Positions 53,302 to 59,637 of a stretch of DNA of 59,637 bases are shown in pieces. A program made the position numbers and the translations under genes. Within the stretch, counting starts at the first letter, position 1. Every line of letters begins with the position of its first letter. The DNA lies in assembly GCA_017623215.1 (NCBI GenBank), contig JAGAPO010000051.1, forward strand, positions 1-59,637. Direction: 5' to 3'. The DNA is from Lachnospiraceae bacterium. GTDB lineage: Bacteria; Bacillota; Clostridia; Lachnospirales; Lachnospiraceae. The notes under the pieces were generated by a model. It saw nothing but the letters and a program-made list of their open reading frames with translations. It was not told the origin of the DNA and ran no database searches.

Positions 53302-55752
53302 TTACAGTTCTACCTTTACCTTCTCCAGATGCCAGATATCCTTTACATACTCCTCGATCGTACGGTCGGAAGAGAACTTGCCGCACTTCGCGGTATTGAG
53401 CATCGCCATTCTCGCCCAGCGTCTCTCGTCGCGATATGCTTCCTCAACTCTCTTCTGAGCTGCCTCGTAGGAACGGAAATCCTTCAGGATGAAGTACTGG
53501 TCCGCTCTCTCATAGCCATTCGTCTCAAGCAGAGAGTTGTAGAGTTCACGGAACAGCTCGGTGTTATCAGGCGAGTAGGTTCCGTTAATCATCTGTGTCA
53601 TAACCAGACGGATATCCTGATCGGTATTGTAGATCTCCTTCGGATTGTAGCCGCCGTTGTTCTCATAGTTAATAACCTCGTCAGAGCTCATACCGAAGAT
53701 AAATGCGTTCTCTTCGCCAACCTCTTCCACAATCTCCACATTCGCACCGTCCATGGTACCGATGGTAACCGCACCGTTAAGCATGAACTTCATGTTGCCG
53801 GTACCGGACGCCTCCTTGCTGGCGGTGGAAATCTGCTCGGATACATCCGCTGCCGCGAAGATCAGCTCCGCGTTGGATACGCGGTAGTTCTCAATAAAGA
53901 CAACCTTCAGCTTGCCCTTGATGGACGGATCGTTATTGACAACGTCGCCTACGCTGGTGATCAGCTTAATAATTGCCTTTGCTCTGCGGTAACCCGCGCT
54001 TGCCTTTGCACCGAAGATGAAGGTTCTCGGATAGAACTCCATATCCGGGTCCTTCTTCAGCTGATTGTACAGATGCATAACATGCATAATGTTCAGGAGC
54101 TGTCTCTTGTACTCATGCAGTCTCTTAACCTGTACATCGAAGATCGATCTCGGATCAACCTCAATACCGTTGTGCTCCTTAATATACTCCGCAAGGCGAA
54201 CCTTGTTCTGATACTTGATGTTCATGAACTCCTTCTGGCTCTTTAAGTCATCCACATAGACGGAGAGCTCATTCAGATGCGGCAGATTGGTAATCCAGTC
54301 GTTTCCAATCTTGTCGGTCACCCAGGATGCCAACAGCGGGTTGCCGTGCAGGAGGAATCTTCTCTGTGTAATACCATTGGTCTTGTTGTTGAACTTCTCC
54401 GGCCACAGCTCGTAGAAATCCTTCAGCTGCTGATTCTTCAGAATCTCGGTGTGCAGTCTTGCAACACCATTGACGGAAAAGCTTGCTGCGATCGCAAGGT
54501 GAGCCATCTTAACCTGGCCGTCGAAAATGATTGCCATCTTCTCAATCTTGCTGTAATCGCCCGGATACTTCTCCTGAATCATCAGGATAAAGCGGCGGTT
54601 GATCTCCTCCACGATCTGATAGATTCTCGGAAGAAGTCTGGAGAAGAGCTCGATCGGCCACTTCTCGAGTGCCTCGGACATGATCGTGTGATTGGTGTAA
54701 GCACAGCACTTCTTGGTGATCTCCCACGCCTCGTTCCAGTTCAGATAATAATCATCCATCAGAATTCTCATCAGCTCGGCCACCGTAACGGTCGGATGGG
54801 TATCGTTCAGCTGGAAGCATACCTTCTCATGCAGCTTGCGAATATCATCGTGCTTCTCCATGTACTTCGATACCGCTCTCTGGATACTTGCGGATACGAA
54901 GAAATACTGCTGCTTTAAGCGCAGCTCCTTACCTGCGTAGTGATTGTCGTTCGGATACAGAACCTCACAGATCGTTCTTGCCAGGTTCTCCTGCTCAACC
55001 GCCTTCTGGTAGTCGCCCTTGTCAAACGAGTCAAGGTTAAATGTATTAATTGCTTCCGCATCCCAGATACGAAGCGTATTCACAACGTTGTTGCCGTAAC
55101 CGGTTACCGGCAGATCGTACGGGATCGCGCGAACGGACTGATAGTTCTCCTGGATGAAACGCTCTCTGCCGTTCTCATCCTTCATCATACGCACATATCC
55201 GCCGAACTTAACCTCGCAAGCATACTCCGAGCGCTTCATCTCGAACGGATTGCCGTCCTTGAGCCAGTTATCCGGAACCTCCACCTGGAATCCGTTCTCG
55301 ATCTTCTGCTTGAACATACCGTACTTATAACGGATGCCGCAGCCGTAAGCCGGATACCCAAGGCTTGAAAGAGAGTCCAGGAAACATGCTGCAAGGCGTC
55401 CAAGACCTCCGTTGCCAAGCGCTGCATCAGGCTCCTGATCCTCAATCACATTCAGATCCAGGCCGAGCTCATCCAGAGCCTCTCTGATCGCCTTATCCGC
55501 TCTGAGATTAATGATGATATTGCCAAGCGCACGGCCCATCAGGAACTCCATGGACAGATAATACACTGTCTTAACATCCTGCTTCTCGTACTCCTTGTGT
55601 GTTGCAATCCACTGGTCAACGATATTATCCTTCACCGCGTAAGCAACCGCCTGGAAAATCTGCTGCTGATTCGCATCTTCCACGCTGCGTCTGAAAAGAA
55701 CCTTGAGATTCTCCACGACTTTGCTTTTAAATTCTTCTTTGTTGAATTCCAA
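53302..55752 (-). CDS. glgP: Glycogen phosphorylase
   Basis: 816 residues, full length. The PLP-binding segment SKEASGTGNMKFMLNGA, YLSMEFLMGRALGN, and GNGGLGRLAACFLDSL are typical. It releases glucose-1-phosphate from glycogen, complementary to glgC-glgD. The start is TTG at 55752, eight bases from AAGGAGG. Tandem with the rhamnosidase gene, 215 bases apart; an AT-rich -10-like stretch near 53140 could serve the latter. Confidence 0.95.
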   Translation of the reverse strand: MEFNKEEFKSKVVENLKVLFRRSVEDANQQQIFQAVAYAVKDNIVDQWIATHKEYEKQDVKTVYYLSMEFLMGRALGNIIINLRADKAIREALDELGLDLNVIEDQEPDAALGNGGLGRLAACFLDSLSSLGYPAYGCGIRYKYGMFKQKIENGFQVEVPDNWLKDGNPFEMKRSEYACEVKFGGYVRMMKDENGRERFIQENYQSVRAIPYDLPVTGYGNNVVNTLRIWDAEAINTFNLDSFDKGDYQKAVEQENLARTICEVLYPNDNHYAGKELRLKQQYFFVSASIQRAVSKYMEKHDDIRKLHEKVCFQLNDTHPTVTVAELMRILMDDYYLNWNEAWEITKKCCAYTNHTIMSEALEKWPIELFSRLLPRIYQIVEEINRRFILMIQEKYPGDYSKIEKMAIIFDGQVKMAHLAIAASFSVNGVARLHTEILKNQQLKDFYELWPEKFNNKTNGITQRRFLLHGNPLLASWVTDKIGNDWITNLPHLNELSVYVDDLKSQKEFMNIKYQNKVRLAEYIKEHNGIEVDPRSIFDVQVKRLHEYKRQLLNIMHVMHLYNQLKKDPDMEFYPRTFIFGAKASAGYRRAKAIIKLITSVGDVVNNDPSIKGKLKVVFIENYRVSNAELIFAAADVSEQISTASKEASGTGNMKFMLNGAVTIGTMDGANVEIVEEVGEENAFIFGMSSDEVINYENNGGYNPKEIYNTDQDIRLVMTQMINGTYSPDNTELFRELYNSLLETNGYERADQYFILKDFRSYEAAQKRVEEAYRDERRWARMAMLNTAKCGKFSSDRTIEEYVKDIWHLEKVKVEL

Positions 55753-55950
55753 AATCCTTACCTCCTTGTTATTGTACCCTGTACCATAGTGCCTTTACTT
55801 AAAAACGACGCTTTTCGCCTCTTTTGTCTATGTATCAGGAAATCTATCTTCACTGCTTCCATACTTATCTCTTATGTTCACCCATGCTGCCAGGACAGCA
55901 GACACTTCATTATACAACATCTTTCCCGGACTGCACAATACCTAATTTAA

Positions 55951-56054
55951 AAAAGCCACGAAAAAATGCGACTTTTGAACCGACCCCCAAAAGTTAGACC
56001 AAGAATTCTAACGATTGGGGGGGCGGTTCATTTCTCCGCTTTCTCGTGGCTTTT
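55951..56054. mobile_element. Palindromic element with IS3-like ends
   Basis: The core 55976-56030 starts TGAACCGACCCCCAAAAGTT and ends with its imperfect reverse complement (TTCTAAC, GGGGGGGCGGTTCA), which resembles two abutting IS3-family terminal repeats with no transposase; TTT flanks both sides. An outer arm, AAAAGCCACGA (55951-55961) with TCGTGGCTTTT (56044-56054), extends the fold to about 104 bases. On the minus strand it ends in a T-run, so it may also terminate the 56278 gene. Confidence 0.6.
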
Positions 56055-56277
56055 AATACCCTGGTTTTTCGTGACTCGGACAAAAGATCTGACTCTGCTT
56101 CCTGTTCTTTCCCTGCATCATGTGTTTTCCAACGGCTTCCTTCCCGTCGGTGCACTGCCATTCCATCTTCCAAAAAGCTGCGCTGTAAACCGGCATCCTT
56201 TTTTGCGGCCTTTGTAACCCAATCTCTGATGCTCATAAGGATGCCGATTTCATAATTCGACCACTTTCCTTATCTGA

Positions 56278-58947
56278 CTATTTTCCTTTGGTCAGCTCAT
56301 CGTTCTTCTTCAGCGTGGGAGGCGTCTGGGAAGGATCCTTTTGTGATTTTGCAGTCTCCGACTTCGACAGATCCATCGACTGTCTTCTCGCCTTCTTCTC
56401 CGATTTGCCGCTCTCCGCTTCATCCTCTTCCAAAAGCGATGCAAAGCTAACGCTTTCCATGTGAACTGACTTCGCTCTCGGTCTGGTGCGAACCTCCTTT
56501 GCAGCCGCATCGATCTCCTGGCTCATCTCGCGCTCTCTTTCGGTTCTTTCGGCTCTTTCCGCCTCAAGCTGCGTTCTGCGTTCCGCAATCCGCGCACGAG
56601 CCGCAGCTTCTCTATTGATACGGAACGCCGTATTCCCTTCCTTCTCCTGCGCGTTCTTCGCCGCTTTCTCTTCCGGATTCAGCACGCTGTTCATAATTGC
56701 CTGCCCCTCCGGCGAGTTCTTTCCGGAACGGATCATTCCGGTCAGCTGTTCCGGCGTATAGGCGTCTAGCCCGGTTGCTTTTGCTTCCTTCGCATAATAC
56801 GAATCCTCCGGTACCTCCGTGGTTCCGATGGTCGCTCCCATGTTCCGCGCCGCCTCGGTCAGCACGTCTCTTGCCACTGCCGCTTTCACAGCCGTATTCT
56901 TCAGCTCATCGAACTGCGGGTTGAACGCTCTTCCCTCCACATAATCCTCTGACAGATAATAATCCCTTAACGCATCGATTCGATTGCCTCTCATCAGAGC
57001 ATTATTGAAATTCGATACCCGGCTTCTTGCCTCCAGATCCTCGGTTGTAATGTGATTACAGAATGCACCGAACGCCTTTTTGGTCGCCTCGTTCTTCCCT
57101 GCGGTCAGCACCTCCCTCGTCGCCTCATCCGGCTTCTCAAGAAGTGTCATATCCGAAAAATTATACATCGCATTCACACACTGATGTACCTCTCTGGACG
57201 CGGAATAAAACTTGCGAATCATAGGAAGCGTCGTTGCCATCTCCTTCTCTCCGGTCATCGCCTTCTCCAGCGCCTCCGGCGTATCAAGCGGTCTGCCAAG
57301 CGCATAAGCGAATTCCGCGCGCATATCCAGATTCGCATAGGTCTTCGTTGCATCGGCCAGCAGCGTTCCGATTCCCTCCGGCGTCTTCATCTGCTCTGCG
57401 ATTTGTCTTCCCGCCATACTCTTCTCGTCCTGAAGCTTATCCGGATCCATAATATCCGCCAGACGATGTCCTTCCTGAAGCAGTCTGGCATATACCAGTC
57501 CTACTCCCGTCGACGGTCTGCTAAGCTGATTTCTCAGACCAATCTCTGCGCCCTGCGCAAATCCGGGAAGCTCATTTATCGCGTTATCATGATCCTTTCC
57601 GAAGAACTCCTTAAACTCCGCGCTTACCCGAGGTCCGCAATTCGCCTCATTGTTCTTCTCATAGAGGCCTTTTATCATTCTTCTTGTCAGCTTATCCTGC
57701 GGATGTGCGACTTCCAGAGCCTGCTGCGCCTGTTCTCTCGCAGCGGCCGCGCGTTCCGGCGAACCGGCCTGCGCCATCTTCTGGCTTAACGGCACATACT
57801 TCTTAATATGCAGGAAATTCAAGAATCGCTGACCCAATGTAGGCTTGGGATCATGCAGATTGCCCTCCGGCTTTAACGCGGACGTTCCCACAATCTCGGG
57901 TTCTCCCTGCTCGTTCATCTTAATGCGTCCGAACGCCACCTTCTTCTCAGAACCCATAACAGCCGCAACTACCTCGCAGCGAAGCAGCTCATTCCGTCTC
58001 TGAGGCTCCATGTCCTTATATTTATCCGCGAACAGCTCATTTACGGTTCTTCCTTCAATCGTAATCAGATCGAATTCATCCATTCCCAGCTGAGCAAGCA
58101 GCTTCTTCTGCCCCTTGTCGAACGCACCGCCAAAGGTCGCATCATAGATACTCATTGCATAATCCTTCTCACGAAGCGTCGGCTGCTTTTTCGCGCTTGC
58201 CATGTGTTCCAGGAACTCTCTGGAATTAAACATCTGGTAATCGGTAAAGTTCATAGTAAGGGTACCCGGCATCACCTGCCGGATCGGCTGCCTCTCCAGG
58301 AACTCATCAAACTCCATTCCTGCACACATCGCCGGAGCATGCTCCATAATCTCCATAAAGGAGCCCTGCTGAACCGGGGAATACTTTCTTTCGCTCCTCT
58401 CCTGTTGTGTCATCTGCTGATACCTTTCTCCTGAGATGAGCGTCACATCCGAAGGAATTCTTCCTTCCAGCTTCCAGAGCACCGTATCAATCGCCTCATA
58501 CGTGGTTCCGCGCTCCACAGTCCGGTTCTGTGCTTCGACTCCCTTCTGCTCTATCGCAGCGCGGTACGGAGCCCGCTCCGGTCCTTTTGCCTCATCGAGC
58601 ATCTTCTGATAGATCAGAGCGTCCAGCTGCCCCTGTCTGATCTCATCCGCTACCCGATCCGCCTCTCCGACCAGAAATTGCATAATTTCCTGTGTATGTC
58701 CGGACATAAAGGGAATATACGAATGATGTACCTGCTGTGCACGTTCCCGCTCACTGACATAATGACTCGCCACATCCATACTCAGATTGGCGGTCGGCAT
58801 ATAGTTCCTGTCTGGATTCTCGTGATTGGTACGGCGATCCTCCTCGCGAATCCGTTCATTCTGCTCCCTCAACTCTTTTAATACTGCCTCTTTCGTCTTA
58901 TCATACCACTGTGCTAAATATTGCTCCTGCTCCTGTGTTAACGGCAT
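56278..58947 (-). CDS. Unknown 889-residue protein behind a Nif11-like peptide
   Basis: A large, highly charged, soluble protein with no signal peptide, membrane segment or known catalytic motif that I recognise. The N-terminal 130 residues are helical (EQEQYLAQWYDKTKEAVLKE). The middle (about 220-620) appears globular, with FADKYKDMEPQRRNELLRCE and FLHIKKYVPLSQKM. A helical, coiled-coil-prone part at about 765-820 is rich in Arg/Glu/Ala (AERRTQLEAERAERTERERE), followed by a disordered Ser/Lys tail. ATG 58947 has GGAGG upstream. It lies 34 bases after the Nif11-like gene, so they probably form one operon. Not identified; length and composition resemble large clostridial surface or effector-type proteins only in general terms. 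Confidence 0.8.
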   Translation of the reverse strand: MPLTQEQEQYLAQWYDKTKEAVLKELREQNERIREEDRRTNHENPDRNYMPTANLSMDVASHYVSERERAQQVHHSYIPFMSGHTQEIMQFLVGEADRVADEIRQGQLDALIYQKMLDEAKGPERAPYRAAIEQKGVEAQNRTVERGTTYEAIDTVLWKLEGRIPSDVTLISGERYQQMTQQERSERKYSPVQQGSFMEIMEHAPAMCAGMEFDEFLERQPIRQVMPGTLTMNFTDYQMFNSREFLEHMASAKKQPTLREKDYAMSIYDATFGGAFDKGQKKLLAQLGMDEFDLITIEGRTVNELFADKYKDMEPQRRNELLRCEVVAAVMGSEKKVAFGRIKMNEQGEPEIVGTSALKPEGNLHDPKPTLGQRFLNFLHIKKYVPLSQKMAQAGSPERAAAAREQAQQALEVAHPQDKLTRRMIKGLYEKNNEANCGPRVSAEFKEFFGKDHDNAINELPGFAQGAEIGLRNQLSRPSTGVGLVYARLLQEGHRLADIMDPDKLQDEKSMAGRQIAEQMKTPEGIGTLLADATKTYANLDMRAEFAYALGRPLDTPEALEKAMTGEKEMATTLPMIRKFYSASREVHQCVNAMYNFSDMTLLEKPDEATREVLTAGKNEATKKAFGAFCNHITTEDLEARSRVSNFNNALMRGNRIDALRDYYLSEDYVEGRAFNPQFDELKNTAVKAAVARDVLTEAARNMGATIGTTEVPEDSYYAKEAKATGLDAYTPEQLTGMIRSGKNSPEGQAIMNSVLNPEEKAAKNAQEKEGNTAFRINREAAARARIAERRTQLEAERAERTEREREMSQEIDAAAKEVRTRPRAKSVHMESVSFASLLEEDEAESGKSEKKARRQSMDLSKSETAKSQKDPSQTPPTLKKNDELTKGK

Positions 58948-58981
58948 ATAGGCTCCTCCTTCCTTCCTTTCTCTCTCCCTG

Positions 58982-59140
58982 CTACTCCATCTGTCCTGCC
59001 ATCTTCCGAATCTCCTCCAGGGTTACCCCGTATCCGGACGCAATCTCATATAATTCCTCAACCGAATCCGCTTGTTCAACCTCACTCTGCAGTTCCGTAT
59101 CCTTCTTTAATGCTTCAATAAATCTGTCCATAGCGCTCAT
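58982..59140 (-). CDS. Nif11-like leader peptide, without a core
   Basis: 52 residues from ATG 59140, eight bases from AAGGAGG; longer frames lack a ribosome site. The pattern MDRFIEALKKDTELQ, then SVEELYEIASGYGVTLEEI matches the Nif11 fold used as leader in lanthipeptide and other RiPP precursors. The leader normally ends with GG or GA before a Cys-rich core; here the protein stops three residues after MAG, so no core is encoded. No modifying enzyme or protease is seen next to it. It precedes the 889-residue protein and may have a non-precursor role. Confidence 0.7.
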   Translation of the reverse strand: MSAMDRFIEALKKDTELQSEVEQADSVEELYEIASGYGVTLEEIRKMAGQME

Positions 59141-59366
59141 GAGCATATCCTCCTTTTTTACCGTTCTCATTCCGATTATTTCTTTCTGACCGGCTCGCAA
59201 GACTCTTCGTACCGATCGGTCAGTCCATCCGTTCCGAAATAATTCTTCTTGCTTTGTGTTAATATAATAGCATATTTTAAGCTTCTTGAAAAGATGTCTG
59301 CAAATGCTTCGGACTCTTAAGGACAGTTTCTAAAACTTAAGAACTACGAGCATTGCGAAGGCGAAG

Positions 59367-59409
59367 AAAAATACGAGAACATTTCGATGTCCTCGTATTT
59401 TTCTTTTTT
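59367..59409 (+). terminator. Bidirectional terminator near the mobile element edge
   Basis: AAAAATACGAG pairs perfectly with CTCGTATTTTT around a 14-base loop and is followed by CTTTTTT. It separates the Nif11 unit from the tnpV gene. The 59141-59366 stretch holds a possible promoter for the Nif11 gene near 59260 and nothing else. Confidence 0.75.
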
Positions 59410-59475
59410 GCACATTTGCAGATTTTCTGTCTTTGTAGTACACTTAAGGCACCAAATGAAAGGAAGGTGCAATAT

Positions 59476-59637
59476 ATGGAAAAGTACATTGAACAAAACG
59501 GAATCACTTATGAACTCAGAGGCGAGCAATACTACCCTTTGCTTGAACTTCCCGAACAGAAAGAGGTCGGCAAATACGGAAGATTGCACCTCGAATATCT
59601 CAAAGCGCATCGCAAAGGGCGTTACACCAATCTTCTC
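59476..59637 (+). CDS. tnpV: TnpV transposon-encoded protein, partial
   Basis: Start of a gene that runs off the right edge: 54 codons, MEKYIEQNGITYELRGEQYY and then GKYGRLHLEYLKAHRKG. This matches the N-terminus of TnpV, a short protein common in Clostridial mobile elements (integrative elements of the Tn4451/Tn916 type). GGAAGG stands before the ATG. It signals that an integrated element begins at or after about 59.4 kb. Confidence 0.85.
   Translation, partial: MEKYIEQNGITYELRGEQYYPLLELPEQKEVGKYGRLHLEYLKAHRKGRYTNLL

Noticed and set aside
53239..54246. 335-codon plus-strand frame opposite glycogen phosphorylase
   Set aside because: Antisense shadow of glgP; no promoter or ribosome site.
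1..59637. CRISPR array
   Set aside because: No regularly spaced repeats were seen; the repeated blocks found are long, few and associated with gene duplications or hairpins.

Overview
The window looks like chromosome of a spore-forming Lachnospiraceae-type Clostridium (phylum Bacillota). Pointers are the glgC-glgD pair, spoVG, a SpoIIQ-like sporulation protein, DnaD/DnaI-type primosome genes, strong AGGAGG ribosome sites, frequent TTG/GTG starts, and an anaerobic metabolism built on flavin and iron-sulfur proteins. The species was not identified.

Region by region. (1) 1-4.1 kb is a decaying accessory island: two full-length BtrH-N-like proteins of unknown function followed by rearranged, truncated copies of both, with shared AT-rich leaders. 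(2) 4.2-16.1 kb is one long minus-strand operon that I consider the most interesting system here. It reads malate dehydrogenase, fumarase, HdrB, HdrC, HdrA, MvhD/FlxD, two iron-sulfur subunits (FlxC/FlxB-like), an NAD(P)H-flavin subunit (FlxA-like), fumarate reductase iron-sulfur and flavoprotein subunits, and a small membrane protein. It starts from a near-consensus promoter with a Rex-type operator in its leader. Together it encodes the malate-fumarate-succinate branch plus a complete Flx-Hdr electron-bifurcation module, so a soluble NADH-dependent bifurcating fumarate reductase is a reasonable hypothesis. (3) 16.3-22.9 kb carries a YitT-type membrane protein, a CsoR-family repressor with its exporter, and a MarR regulator with a heterodimeric ABC exporter. 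(4) 22.9-35.3 kb is core: spoVG, glgC-glgD, murC, a dnaD-like gene, a dnaI-like gene, prs, a YhaN/YhaO-like nuclease-ATPase pair and tRNA-Val. (5) 35.3-42.5 kb is carbohydrate-related: an AraC regulator divergent from a GH2 beta-mannosidase-like enzyme, a lipoprotein, and an L-fucose isomerase-family protein. (6) 42.6-49.1 kb has DUF951, hemolysin III, a SpoIIQ-like protein, PnuC and an ABC-2 export operon. (7) 49.2-51.3 kb holds a broken ABC exporter whose flanks repeat the leader, repeat and terminator of region 1, i.e. a second relic of the same module. (8) 51.3-59.6 kb has an alpha-L-rhamnosidase-like enzyme, glycogen phosphorylase, an IS3-end-like palindrome, an unknown 889-residue protein behind a Nif11-like peptide, and the start of a tnpV gene marking a mobile element that runs off the right edge.

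Most intergenic regions contain recognisable promoters, operators or hairpins; these are listed individually. Sequence was read by eye, so family names rest on motifs and recall, not on database searches.
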